A stretch of 64,000 nucleotides of DNA from Isoetes taiwanensis. Lineage: Eukaryota; Streptophyta; Lycopodiopsida; Isoetales; Isoetaceae. The position numbers and the translations under genes were made by a program. The notes under the pieces are model-generated. The model was not told the origin of the DNA, searched no databases, and worked only from the letters and a program-made list of their open reading frames with translations. Position 1 is the first letter of the stretch. The number at the start of each line of letters is the position of its first letter. The stretch lies in contig JAJEKV010000006.1 in NCBI GenBank assembly GCA_021234155.1, forward strand, positions 11,247,317-11,311,316, written 5' to 3'. Positions 9,359 through 20,596 of this stretch are shown here, one piece after another.

Positions 9359-10771
9359 ATGTCCCACGAACAGGACGAAGAATCGAATCCAATTCCACGG
9401 AATGTGGGTGCGTCAGAGCAGCAGGATCAGCATGAATTTTCGGTTCCCTCTAATTTGAGGACCCCCTCTCCTTGGCATCAAGGCATGGAGAACGAGCTTG
9501 AGATGTCAGCTGCTCGGCAAATGGAGAGAGCAGCAGCACATGCAAGGGCGAATGAGTTTCGCACGGCTGAGTTAAGAAGGTTGCGTGCGATGGATGAAGT
9601 TTCAAAGAGGGATAATTGCACCATCACAGAGGTGCATAATGTAGCTGGCGAGGCAGGGCCTGGCTATTGTCCAAGTGGAGCAGACTACGACGATGTAATC
9701 ACAAATTTGGACAAGAATGAGTTTGAAAGTGAGTGGCCTAGTAGGCGGGGTAAGTATAAGGCTCACGAGTGCAAGAATGCTGTGGTTCGAGCAAAAGCAG
9801 TCGAGCGTCATGTCCAAGTGAAGGGACATTTACCCCACAACGGTGAGTTTAGTAAGAGTTTTGCGCAGCAAGTATACTACGAGCTTGTGAAGGAAGTGCC
9901 CGTAAATTATGGGAGTAGGAAATGGAGGCAAGGAAGCGGTAGTGGCAGCACGAAGAGGGTCAAGCTATCGGAAGATAGCGAGAGTGGGCCACATGGTGAG
10001 CCCATCACCATTACATACCTTGTTGCTGACGCTATCCAACTTTTGGAGGTGACAGGGGTAGCCGCGGCTGGAGCCGTGAATGAGCTTGTGGATATTTGGG
10101 CCCAACTGGAGAATGAGAGAAGTCGGAACCTAACACTTTCTGAAGAGAATATTCGCTTGAAGGACCGTGCCGATGGGTATGACAAGATGGCCGCTGAATT
10201 AGAGGACGCTAAACGGCAACTAGCGGCATTAAACAGGGAGGCAACGGTCCTTAGAGAAAACAACGAGCACTTGCGCAATTTGACCAGATCGTTAGACTCT
10301 GACCCTTTTAGGGTGACTTCGGAGCAGTCGATATCCTATCTCCCTCGCGAGTATTTGTATGAGAGTCAGTGGGAAGAGCTAAAGGTTGTTGATTACAGAC
10401 ATTGCCAATTGTGTGGTGACAACCTGACACAGGTGGGCTGGTACACTCTAGGGTGTGGGCATCGTATGCACATGCGATGTGTTCTTGATTGGATGTTGCA
10501 AAGCCGCTTCTGTCCAACAATGCAAGACGGATGGATTTTTCCTGAGTTACAATATGCCATATTTAATATGCAAGGTCGCATGCCAGCGTTGCCACATTTG
10601 ACCGCTCGCAGGAGGGATGGGCAGATGCACACTTTTCAAACCTTTCGCGAGATGGAATTGTGGAGGGGGGTGGAGGAGCCGCGTGAAGGAGAGACAGTGC
10701 CAGACATTAACCAGTTCTTACCACCACCTCCAGGGCCGCAGGGTGATTATATTGATCCAAATGACCAATGA
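9359..10771 (+). CDS. Coiled-coil RING-H2-like protein, 470 aa, inside the hAT element
   Basis: Intact intronless 470-codon frame from the ATG at 9359. Residues about 50-80 form an Ala/Arg-rich helix. Residues about 235-320 form a long coiled coil (VNELVDIWAQLENERSRN and following heptads). Residues about 348-385 carry a RING-like pattern: CQLCGDN, then LGCGHRMHMRCVLDWML, then FCPTMQ, where the last expected Cys is replaced by Met or Gln. The tail is Pro-rich (QFLPPPPGPQ). RING proteins are usually ubiquitin ligases, but the missing final ligand makes activity doubtful. It follows the kinase gene by about 260 bp in the same orientation and faces the transposase. I infer gene capture or long-term cargo; it is the only intact gene in the element. 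Confidence 0.65.
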   Translation: MSHEQDEESNPIPRNVGASEQQDQHEFSVPSNLRTPSPWHQGMENELEMSAARQMERAAAHARANEFRTAELRRLRAMDEVSKRDNCTITEVHNVAGEAGPGYCPSGADYDDVITNLDKNEFESEWPSRRGKYKAHECKNAVVRAKAVERHVQVKGHLPHNGEFSKSFAQQVYYELVKEVPVNYGSRKWRQGSGSGSTKRVKLSEDSESGPHGEPITITYLVADAIQLLEVTGVAAAGAVNELVDIWAQLENERSRNLTLSEENIRLKDRADGYDKMAAELEDAKRQLAALNREATVLRENNEHLRNLTRSLDSDPFRVTSEQSISYLPREYLYESQWEELKVVDYRHCQLCGDNLTQVGWYTLGCGHRMHMRCVLDWMLQSRFCPTMQDGWIFPELQYAIFNMQGRMPALPHLTARRRDGQMHTFQTFREMELWRGVEEPREGETVPDINQFLPPPPGPQGDYIDPNDQ

Positions 10772-11455
10772 AAATGAGATATTACATTTTTAGACAAAGA
10801 AAATTTTGACATGTATCATTTTGTGAATGGATAATAAGGTAATGACGGGTATAATGACGTTATTTCAAACAAGGTATAATGATGTTATCAAAGGATCAAG
10901 TAGTGCTCATAGTAAAAGCATCGAGACTTCCAAATCGCTCTTTCGTTTTCTGTTTGACGAGTAAAGGCATTGAGATTTCCCAATCTCTTTTATCCTGGCT
11001 TAGTCTCTTTTGTTTGTCCTCTTTGCTGTAAGCCAAGAGCGCGACCCTCTTGAATGGATGTCAGGTCACCAGGCTTTATATTCTCCATGGCAAACAATAT
11101 AGACAGATGCCAATTAGGGATTAGTGGACTTCCTAACTCGAGACTTCCAACTCGCTCACCCTGGCTTAGTCTCCTTCGTTTTCTGTTTATCGTATCTAAT
11201 TTGCCCCCTAGGATGACATCGCTCACTCAGGTGGCGAATTAGATACGTTAAGCAGGAAACTCGAAAAGGGAGTAAGCCAAGAGCGCGACCCTCTTGGATG
11301 GTTGGATGGTGAGTGAGTCAAAACATCTGCACACGCAACCTATTTGACATCTGGACCTCATGTCAGGCTTAGTCGCTTTTGTTTGTCCTGTTTGATGTAT
11401 CTAAATTGCCCCCTAGGATGAGGTCGCTCACTCATTTATGTGGCGATTTAGATAC

Positions 11456-11776
11456 GGGTAAAAGCATGTTAGGGTGTCCCTTAAAAAGTATTATTTAGTG
11501 ACCAAAAAAGTACCTAAAAAGGTACCCAGGACTGGGTACTGGGTACTTGTGTAATATCCCAATAAAAGGTACATTCTAGAACTTTTATATATATTTTGGT
11601 CTCCGGTAGCATTATCTTTATCTTAACTTTGAATATTAATGCATCCTTGACTTTTATTTTGGATATTTGTACTAGTTTTAATGAAAATAAAAATGAGAAA
11701 GTACCCAGTTCTGAAGTACCTAGTGTATGTACTTTTGCAGGTTCCAAAAGTGGTACACCCTAACATGCTTTTACCC
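11456..11776. mobile_element. MITE, 321 bp, perfect 22-bp TIRs
   Basis: Begins GGGTAAAAGCATGTTAGGGT and ends with its exact inverse; 22 bp match. Flanked by ATAC on both sides (11452-11455 and 11777-11780). A related sequence without the insert lies at about 11233-11275 (GATACGTTAAGCAGGAAACTCG against GATAC, MITE, ATACATCAAGCAAGAAACTCG), which serves as an empty-site paralogue. No coding potential. The superfamily is not clear from a 4-bp TSD and GGGTAAAAGC ends. Confidence 0.85.
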
Positions 11777-12176
11777 ATACATCAAGCAAGAAACTCGAAA
11801 AGGGAGTAAGTCTGAATTAGATCGCGACCCTCTTGAATGGTTGTCAGGTCACCAGGTTTTATATTCTCCATGGCAAACAATATAGACTTCTCGAAATTCT
11901 TGTTACCTCCTTTAGAAGGAGCGAGCTTTGCTCTGACTCTCTTTTGCGTGTCTCTGTGTCAATGTATCTTAGATACTTTGCTAGGTTATATTACACAAAG
12001 ACGCGCAAAATGGGGGTCGGAGCAGAAATCGTTCGTTCTAGAGGAGGTTACAAGGTTTTTGAGTACTCTATTTTTATTGTGGCCACGGAGGATATATAAG
12101 GCCTAGTGGTTGCTTGCGATTCTGTGGGTTCATTAGATGTTAGTGATTGAAGCAGACTTTCACTCTTGAATTCAAG

Positions 12177-12297
12177 CATCGAGACTTCCCCGTTTTTCTT
12201 CCCCCCCGGCTCTTTGGGCAATGTAGCTTAGTTTACATGCTAAGTTCCATTGTCCAAAGAGCCGGGGGAAAGCAAAGATTGGGACGTCTCGATGCCT
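12177..12297. repeat. Inverted repeat (hairpin), about 50-bp arms
   Basis: The left arm GCATCGAGACTTCCCC followed by CCCCCCGGCTCTTTGGGCAA pairs with the right arm TTGTCCAAAGAGCCGGGGG followed by GACGTCTCGATGC, around a loop that is itself a small palindrome (TAGCTTAGTTTACATGCTAAG). Confidence 0.7.
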
Positions 12298-12484
12298 GGA
12301 CCCAGGTCTCGAGGCGTCAGAGGTGAGAGCGCACTCTAATTTCAAGCCAAAGTGGTGCCTGGGCGTTGTCCATCTATATAGTGGCTGTTAGGCACCAAAT
12401 CATGGAACATCCTAACTCCTTCTATTGATGGAGAACCGTGAGCATCACTATGACTTGAAATTGGAGGACGCGTCCCCTTTGGCA

Positions 12485-12680
12485 CGTTAACTTTGGTACG
12501 CCAAATCGGCATTTGGATGCCATCAGGACCTATAATTTGTACCTCCATTCCTTTGGGTGGCACATGCCATGCAAACCCATTTGGGTATTCAGAGCATGTG
12601 CCACCCAGAGGAATAGAGTACAGATTATAGGTCCTGATAGCATTCAAAGCCCAATTTGGCATACCGAAGTTATTCCCGAC
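12485..12680. repeat. Long inverted repeat, about 85-bp arms
   Basis: The left arm (12485-12572) contains CCAAATCGGCATTTGGATGC, GGACCTATAATTTGTAC and TTTGGGTGGCACATGC. The right arm (12588-12680) holds their imperfect inverse: GCATGTGCCACCC, GTACAGATTATAGGTCC, GCATTCAAAGCCCAATTTGG. Likely a fold-back element remnant. Confidence 0.7.
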
Positions 12681-13259
12681 TTGGGTACCGAAGTACCTTG
12701 TGAACCTTCGGATGGATCAGATTCGTCCGGGCTGGTCCGAGGCTGTTTAGCCCCTTCGCATGCGTAGATTACTTCTCATCAGCAAGATTCTGGCGCATGC
12801 GAAGAGGCAAGCAACAACGGAAGTCGAGACGGGTCTGATCCGAGGAAGGTTTTCAGGGCACTGCGGTTACACATGAATGAAACATGAAAGAAACATAGAA
12901 AGAACTATCATACATTAACGAAACATTTGTGACAAAAAATTATAACCAAAAACTTCTTTTTTATTAATAGTGCCAGGGACGGTTACAATAGTATGAAAAT
13001 CCTCAAGACCAATTACAACAGACTGAAGATACTCATCACATCATTTTTCTAGGCGCCTTCTTCATCGATTTCATCATTCGCAGGTTCCATCCTCTTCTTC
13101 ACGGGGACCTAGGTTCAACCTCCGATGACCCTTTCCTTTAGTGAAACGCCCTCGAGGCGATGTTTCTTCTAGCCCGTTCTCTCGTTTGTCAAGGTAAAGC
13201 GCGAAGGTGAGTCCATTTGGATTACGTAGGGCGGTCAAGTCATCAACCGCATTGCTCGA

Positions 13260-15569
13260 ACACTCGCCTTTCAGACGAACTCCTTGGTATCCTCGCCGCC
13301 GGCTGATCCAAGATGCGAGAATATGACTTGGTCTATATCATCTTCGCCATCAACGAAGGGTACGCGTTGAATGTCTTCATCAACATGGCTTGCAAAGCAT
13401 TTATTGCAAGCATCTCGCCCCTCACCGTCAAGGCGTCCTCTTCCACTTCGAATCTGATCCATGAAAGGAAACCGAGCTTATCGACACGGATGTACCATCG
13501 CGATTCAATTCAATAGCCGCCAGTTTGAGAAGTTGTATACAAGTTTTATGCGCCTTCTTATGTAGCAAGCGATTGCGGGTGGCGTTGTGTATGTACTTAT
13601 AGGCACTCCAATTCCTCTCACTTGCACTATTGGAAGATACCAAAGAGAGGATAGTCATTGCAATTGCCCCGCAAGGTATCAGTAACTTGCCCATGGGCTT
13701 GCCACCATGCATATGATTCCATATTTGGTTCCTTCTTATGACTCTCCAGTGCGTCGTGAAGCTCTTCATCTGCCCACCTTCCACTCAGGTTCTGGTATTC
13801 AGTTAACTCGGCAATAAAAAGCTTGTAGTCCGAGCTGTTGGGATAGAACATTTTTGCAATCTTCTTCAACGAGCCCATCACTTCTTTATCTGTATGCTGG
13901 TCCATATCGTGGTTGTGTGGGTCTAAGGCATGCGCGGCGCCATGAAGATCATTGTATGACTTCTTCCATCGTTCATTGAAGTCTCTGAGTAGTGCTGCGC
14001 GCTTAGCATTGTCAAATGGCGCATTGGGCCCATCACGTTCTAGGAAGGATTGAATGGAGTGCCAACACCTCCAGACCTTTCCAGTGCTTGCCTTCGAAGA
14101 ATCAAGGGTTTTGATGGCATGACAAACAGGTTGCATGCACCTCACAACATTTTTTACACCTTTCCAAAATGTCCCGCCAAGCATTTCTCGAAGGGCGGCA
14201 GCTTCTTTGTCGGTGTTTGGCGGCATTTTTCCCTTTCGCCTTCTTTCCCAATAAAAAAACTCGATGATTAAAGGTTGAGATAATCCAATCACGACACTTC
14301 AGCACTCTTTCAAGCGGATGTAATTGGAACCAAACCGAAGTTTGCCGGGGATTCATGAGTGCTAGGCTCTTCCGACCTTAATGACTTGTAAATGGCATAA
14401 ATTGCCGGCTTCTTTGTGATGAATTTTACAAGGCGGCGCTTTCTGAATGGGATCTTTGAACCACGTGTGCTGTGAGAACCAGTCCTTCAGCAATAGGTTC
14501 AGGCAATGGCATTGGCAACTAGTAGCATGCAACCCTGGAAATTCGGACTCCAATAATTGACCCGCTAGCTTGCAATTAGACGCGTTATCCATTACAACTT
14601 GAAATATTCTCTTCGGTCCAAAACTCTCTATCACGGCCTTTGTTTTCTGAAAAATCCAATCTCCGGTCACTTGGTCAGTTTTGGTTTCTACGGTTTTCAA
14701 AAATACTTCACCCCCTGGATACACGATCATGAAATTAATAAGATGGTCCTTGTTTACATTGCTCCAACCATCAGTCACTAATGAAGCTGGCCGCGCTTCA
14801 GTCACACGACACGACTTCATCTCCACCCTCTCAACCATTTTTCCATGTATTTCATCAACCATTTTATTGTTGGCATGCTTGTATGAAGGCAGTCTAAAAG
14901 CCGATCCTGCTTTGGCAACTTCATGGAAAGCTTCTTTCATTGCTTTGTGCTCCAAAATATGTGGAGACAACCCAGCATATAAAAATGCCTCTACAACCTT
15001 CAGTTGCGTCTTCTTCAATTGCTCTGATGTTAAGCAATGATCAACCCTCTGTTGCTTCGTCTGTCTTTCCACTATTTCAATTGTCTCTATCATTCTCTGT
15101 TCTCCCGTGCTTATACCTATTGACCCTAGTCCACCCTCTGATTGGTATGCTGTCCCAACAGGGGGGGTGGTATAGTTATCTTCGTCTGCTCCTGCCCGGC
15201 CCTGCTCTTGAGTATTCGTAACTCGTCTTTTTCTCATATTATTCTTCGTTTTGCGTATCCCATCCAGTCGAGACAATCTTTCGATGGCATCCTTTCATAA
15301 GTCGGCCAGATGCGCATACAAGTTGCGCGACACCGACGTCTCGTTCACGTAAGATGTGAGCTCAATTCTTGTTGCGCAGAACCATTTACCGATGTGTATC
15401 CACAAAACACACATTCCCACTCATTTGCGCCAAACTCTTTCACAAACTCCCATTCTGGGCCTCTTTTCCGACCCGCAACTCCAGGACCGCGACCATGTGC
15501 ACGAGTTGCAATCCCCGTGGCCCCTGCCACGGACACACGCAGTCCTCGCACCTCTAGAGGTAGATGCAT
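13260..15569 (-). pseudogene. hAT transposase, BED finger plus DUF659 plus dimerization domain, broken
   Basis: From a possible ATG at 15569 the N-terminus shows a BED-finger-like region (WEFVKEFGANEWECVFCGYT, then SSHL). After a change of frame, 15276-14362 gives the DUF659/RNase-H part, with LVTDGWSNVNKDH and VVMDNASNCKLAGQ, and CQCHCLNLLLKDW. 14292-13627 gives the middle helical region. 13784-13428 gives the C-terminal dimerization motif SNSASERNWSAYKYIHNATR. At least three frame changes separate these parts. Some may be introns, but I could not define clean splice sites. It is the transposase family expected for the surrounding TIR/TSD structure; this copy is probably dead. Confidence 0.85.
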
Positions 15570-16442
15570 GATCCATTGCGCACCTCCGAGGTAGATGCAT
15601 GACCAGTAGCCACCATTGCTCGGACCCGGCTGACAATGTCTCTTAATCTGACTCCTTGATTACACGAACTAAAGGAAGACGTATATATGCAAAGGAGCAA
15701 GCTCACAAAGCATATGTTACGTCGACGTTCCGTGCGAGAATCAAGGGGGGTTGGACGGGACCCTATAGGATATTCTATGGAAGCGATGCGAACCAAGGTC
15801 GGAAACCAGCGGGACGGAGTAAACTCACGTTCCAAAGATCCAACGTCAGCTCGCGGACTAAAAACGACACCTCAAAGGCAAACCATTTCCCAAGGAGTAT
15901 TTTGACTCAACCGGCGGTCAACGTTCGAGGTGAATTCTAGGGCTAATCACGTTTTCTTATATATACTATTAATGATTGCCACAAAACAGGGCCAAACGAA
16001 GGCGCCAAATATTTTTTGCTTAGTAAATCGGGCAAAAAGCATTTCGAAAATTTTCGGCGTCGCGAAAACAACTAAATCAGCGTCAGACAAAAAATATTTC
16101 AGCGTCTGCGAAATCTTGATTTAAGCGTCGCCGAAGTTCAAATTTTTCGCGTCTGCCGAAAACAACTAAACGTGTCATAAAAAAATTCCGCGTCTGTTGC
16201 CGTGGCGTTTTTAGCGTCGTGAAAAAAATTGGTTTCAGCGTCTGCGAGCTAAAATCTTCAGCGTCTGCGAAAATATTTTCAGCGTCTGCCGCGGTTTAGT
16301 TGTTTTCGGCGTCGCGAAAATTTTCTCGACGCCGGAATTGTTTTTTGCCGTATTTTTTGCGTTTTATACGGCAAATTTGTGCCGTATCATTCAATTCATA
16401 CGTATTCCGTATAAAACGTAAAGCGTATTGAACCTATCCCTG
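15570..16442. repeat. hAT right end: leader and right subterminal repeat zone
   Basis: 15570-15990 shows no supported gene. From about 16040 to 16340 there is a dense array of GCGTC(G/T)-type motifs (GGCGTCGCG, CAGCGTCAGAC, CAGCGTCTGCG several times) mirroring the left subterminal zone, followed by the TIR ending at 16442. Confidence 0.65.
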
Positions 16443-16450
16443 ACCAGAAG
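16443..16450. repeat. hAT target-site duplication, right copy (ACCAGAAG)
   Basis: Identical to 5968-5975. Removing the element and one copy restores an open reading frame in the interrupted ORF. Confidence 0.9.
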
Positions 16451-16730
16451 GAGAATCCATGTGATCTGCAAGTACCACCTGTGGCATAGTTGGTGTAGAA
16501 ACAAAACATGTTTGAGTGGGTTCAATATCCATTAGTGTTGGATTTGATGTTTGGCCAACTTCAACGCTCTCGGTAGCCTTTATACTGTATTCCAACCTCA
16601 GGGCTCTAGTTTTTGCTGCCCGCCTACATGCCAAGCGTCTCTTCCTTGCAGACTTAGTTTCATTAATAGGTGTAATGTATGAGGGATGGTTGGCCACAAT
16701 AGGTGGTGTTCTTTGGTTTGACCTCTCCAT
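16443..16730 (-). CDS. 5' half of the unidentified ORF split by the hAT element
   Basis: Starts MERSNQRTPPIVANHPSY and continues with TPINET and an Arg/Lys-rich stretch, then acidic and Ser/Thr-rich sequence. In the present DNA it runs into the hAT TIR and stops after seven codons. It joins in frame with 5967-5551 when the element is removed. An in-frame stop lies about 16 codons upstream, so the ATG at 16730 or a near-upstream codon is the probable start. No family is recognised. Its N-terminal block is repeated at the C-terminus of the other half. Confidence 0.5.
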
Positions 16731-16786
16731 ATGAGCCCTGGCAAGTGCATTGTATGTTCATTTAGACGTTGCAACGAAATACCCAC

Positions 16787-18049
16787 AACATCTTCATAGG
16801 AGGAATTAGTGTTTTATAAAGTACCCCATAAAGTATTAGCTTTATAATGTACCCCATATAACCCCATGTAGTACCTCCAAGAAAATGGAAAAATATGGTG
16901 GTTCCCAATCATAAAGCATAACTTTACTTAAAATGTACTAAGAGAGTCATATGACTTAAACATTTCAAGATAAGACCTTCACTTTAATAATTCTACATGT
17001 ATGCAAGATTATAAAGATTAACTAAACAAAGGAATATGACTCACCTTCGATGGTTGTCAAAAAATTCTTGTCACCGCAAATATAGAAGCCAAAAGTTCTC
17101 CTGTAAAGAAAGTGGCACACTATTTCAAATGTCAAAATTACAAAAAGTAAAGACTGGTTTAAGAATATGCAAGATAGGTTTCCTTGGCAGCTCCCAGTTA
17201 GTTCCTATAGGGTCATATATTCCTATAGGGTTATATGAGATATAAATAGGCATGGGTCATATTGCAATGCCAAGAGCCACATCTTTATTATTTGACCTTC
17301 TCTTTTATGCCACATAATCTTTGCTATCACATGTCTTATTGCGTAATAGAATTTCAAGCTAAACCTTCAAATTTAATGGTCAAATATGCTTATGCAAGAT
17401 TGAGTGCCAACCAAGATATACATCTTTATTAGTGAAAACGTTTGTGGAAAACAAAGAGTACTATAGATAGGGAGCACTTTTATTACAACAATGTCCAAAG
17501 CTCGCATGGTTCAACAACTACACATCTAAATCATTTTGTACCATGTACTCCGTGTACAAAATAGCACCCATGGCATTTGTGAACTTTTGAACGTGGATAT
17601 ATGTGTTTACGAAACACACCATCTAAAAGATTGATGAACTTGTCAACATCTAATTGAATTTTAGACGTTTGAGATAGCGGCAACCCAAGTGACTCTTGAA
17701 CTCCATACCATTCTGCAAAAATCCTCGCAGCCCATAGCAAACTGTCAATTTTGGCTAGCTTGGAAACTCTCTCTCGGTTTGATGATGTTGAGGATTCAGC
17801 CTCAATCTCCAATATAATTTCTTCAAGGTCCTCATAGTTATTCAAAGTATTGAACATATTTATCAAGTTCATCATCAAATGGAGGCACATCATGCCCATC
17901 CTCAAAATGTTTGGCAACCAGTCTTAGGTAGGAATCCCACTCAACATTGATCACTACCATCTGCATTTGTGTTAGATAACATCATTAGTTTATGTTATCT
18001 ACTGGAACGTCTGTGTTATTCTAAATCATCTTAAAGAATAGAATAGAAT
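16787..18049. other. Intergenic stretch, no supported gene
   Basis: AT-rich sequence with short direct repeats (GTACCCCATA near 16821-16860; GTTCCTATAGGGTCATAT and TTCCTATAGGGTTATAT near 17200-17240). A minus-strand frame of 128 codons (17917-17531) has no recognisable domain and ordinary composition; I do not call it a gene. An AT-rich inverted repeat (GATAACATCATTAGTTTATGTTATC) lies near 17970-17998. Confidence 0.4.
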
Positions 18050-19072
18050 AGAATAGAATAGATTTTTTAACGTCCACGGAGACCAATATGTCATGGCACC
18101 CATACAATGGGCTAGTACAATCATTACTACTAGGATTAAAAAACCCCTGCCTCGAAAGGTTTTCAAGGGAAAAACCTTGGCAGTAATGATGATACTAGAC
18201 AAGCGGAGATAATAACTACTGAGGGCTCAGTAATTGCAGATGTTTATCTAGAACCTCAAGTATGTATAATGCCAAGTCATGCACAGATGGTGCTCTGAGA
18301 AGTTGTGGAAGCGTGGAATGGAATGCTAAGGTCCAAAAATGATTCCAGACTATCTCAAAAGCAGGGGAACTCAGAATAGTATGGCTTTCATCTTCAATAA
18401 CACATGGCGGAATCAGGCACATAGTCTTCTTCTCAGCGGCAATTGCGGCGCTCCCATCTATCTGTCTCAATCCGTAGCTTTGTGGGACCCCCGTGCGAAT
18501 TGATGCAATAGCTACAAGCTTGTTCCTGGACAATGAAGCAAGCAAATAAGCTTGGGGCCCTGGTGCCAAGGTGGGATTAATGTGTGCATGATAATGACCA
18601 GTTTTCACTTGGGCCAAAGTAACTGCGTCCCATATCTTTTGAGAAAAACGACCATTGAGATATTGTTGCAAAAGTTCGGGGATCGAATCGGCAAGCATCG
18701 GCGATGCTCCGGTGTAATGACCCAACGGGCAAACCATGTAGTGCAATGCTCTTTCCAACATCGTTTCAAACGCTGAGGAGATTCATCCATGGCAAGTGCA
18801 AGAACAGGATACCTAACATCATCCATGTGGTGCACCTTGCAGATATAGGGGAGATGGCGCTTCATGGCAGAATGTTGAAGAGGCCAAAAACCTGTCTCTT
18901 GTAAAAGAATAGCATAGGGCACCGTTGTTTTAACTCCGAGGCTGTAAGTGAGAAAGGACTTTTGCACCCGCTCCAAGCTCTCCCAAGCAATAGCACTAAT
19001 GATAAGCCCCCACACTTCAGAACCATACAGTAAAACAGGCTCTGGAACCTTATTTCTAATTCTAGAGTACAA
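18034..19072 (-). mobile_element. 5'-truncated LINE fragment (different family) with (TTCTA)n tail
   Basis: The minus strand from 19072 shows the late reverse-transcriptase region (PVLLYGSEVWGLI, then SLERVQKSFL, LGVKTTVPYAILLQETG) and, after a frame change near 18700, the C-terminal region (SRNKLVAIASIRTG, LIPPCVIEDESHTILSS). The sequence differs clearly from the two LINEs at 1732-5520 and 42655-46677. The minus-strand 3' end is a short (CTATT)n run (18036-18061 as GAATA repeats), which I take as its microsatellite tail. The endonuclease and most of the RT are missing, as usual for 5' truncation during target-primed reverse transcription. Confidence 0.7.
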
Positions 19073-20596
19073 ACTTAGGTGCTTGGTGCTTGCAACTGTT
19101 CATCTATAGCATGCAATATAGTGTAGTTTGTGTAGTTTTTTTTTTTTTTTTTTGCATTGTTGTCTATCTAACATAGCAATACTTGTGTTTATTATATGTG
19201 CATGCTTAGGCTTTATAGAATGAAATGTGATATGATATGTATAGGTAATCGTAGCTGATTATGTATAGGTATCTACTTGCTCAAAAACGTGTATTTGTGA
19301 GGTAAAAAATTGTTCAAAAGCAATGTCTTTTGGGTTTTGTTAGCATGCACCAAATTTTAGTGTTATCACTACTTTTCTTTTCTTCCTTTTACCTTGTATT
19401 TGTTCTTATAAATGCAAAGCCGCCTCAATTCTAACTCTAAAAAATGCCTGCAATAATATAAGAAAGAACATATTAGTTGAAGATATGAGTAAGAACATAT
19501 CACTAAAAGCATCATAAGTAAAAGTGCACAAAAATTAAATAAAGAATATCAAAGAAATAACATGATGAATCAAAGAACCGCTTGTTTTATCAACATCTAC
19601 CAATAGCTTACCTGTTTAATGGATAACACATATGTAACCATTTTATTTGTGGCCCAAAGAGCTCCATCCATAGAGCTGCGCTCTTCATATTCTTTAAACT
19701 ATGGTGGCTCCAAAAATAATACAGACAATCAACTTATCAACCTAAGATCTGACCCTTAGATTATTTACATATCTAGAGATGCAACTCACAAATTTGATAA
19801 TGAAAAATTGCGACTCTCATTCTGCTTTGTTCAGTCAAGAAACAGGAAGAGCAGTATCTGGGAAGGCTCAAATTTATCAGAACGTTCTTCAATCTGTTCA
19901 AACGTCCAAGCATACATATGGCTTCAATTATGCCCTCCTTATTACTTTAGATGCTGGGTGCACTAACTGGAAAAAAGTAGAAGCCTCAAAAAATTAAAAA
20001 GAAAAAGAGATCATTGTTTAAAGTTAGAAGGATCGTTAAAAAACAAAAAGTTAGCAAGACTGTTCTCTCATGGAGTACACTTATAGCAGGAATGTTGTTT
20101 CATGGAATGAACTTATAGCCCACGGCCGAGAGGATCCTTTAAAAGGTCTCCCAAGCTTTGCATTATGCTAGCATTTGGAAACAACTCAACAAAACAGTTA
20201 AAAAAAAGTTTATCAACTCAACAGCTTGGATATTTAAAAGCTTAAGTGCACCACAAGCTTCTGCTGATCAGAATATGGCAAAGAAAATATTGTCAAACGA
20301 AAGGCTTGTACACAATCTAACTGAAGATTGAGTTGATAAAGCTAAATGAATATTGCAAACGGCCTAGAAAGGAGTACTACCTCTGGAACAAATGAAGTTT
20401 ACATATCAAAAAAGTTTACTTACTTGATGTGTAAAAACTGGAATAAATCAGGCTTATGTGTTGTAGCACCCTAAAAAGCTGGGAGATTTTTACCTGTGTT
20501 CAACAGTATGTGTTCAACTGCACAGCTACCTGTGTTCAACCGCAAACTCTCTGCATCAGATACAAATAATGAGAGATGCCAGAGACTATTGGAACA
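19073..20596. other. Intergenic stretch, no supported gene
   Basis: AT-rich, with a T run of about 16 bases near 19137-19153. A 72-codon frame at 19779-19997 has no recognisable features. Nothing else can be supported. Confidence 0.4.

Larger units (their letters stand above)
10772..13259. other. Non-coding interior of the hAT element with repeats and hairpins
   Basis: No supported gene. It holds a duplicated block of about 80 bp containing GGTCACCAGG(C/T)TTTATATTC and ATGGCAAACAATATAGAC (11029-11107 and 11805-11886), a MITE (11456-11776), and three inverted repeats: 12177-12297, 12485-12680 and about 12740-12810. The small frames here are explained by these repeats. Confidence 0.6.
5976..16442 (-). 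mobile_element. hAT DNA transposon with captured genes, 10,467 bp
   Basis: Starts CAGGGATAGGTTCTATACG and ends with the near-perfect inverse CGTATTGAACCTATCCCTG. It is flanked on both sides by the 8-bp duplication ACCAGAAG (5968-5975 and 16443-16450). TIR beginning CAGGG and an 8-bp TSD are the hallmarks of the hAT superfamily, and the transposase inside (13260-15569, minus) belongs to that superfamily. The subterminal 300-400 bp at both ends are packed with GCGTC(G/T) motifs. Between end and transposase lie a kinase pseudogene and a RING gene on the plus strand, plus a 321-bp MITE and several hairpins. Strand is given for the transposase. Confidence 0.9.

Noticed and set aside
17531-17917. 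128-codon minus-strand frame
   Set aside because: No recognisable domain, no homologue in the window, no promoter or splice context.
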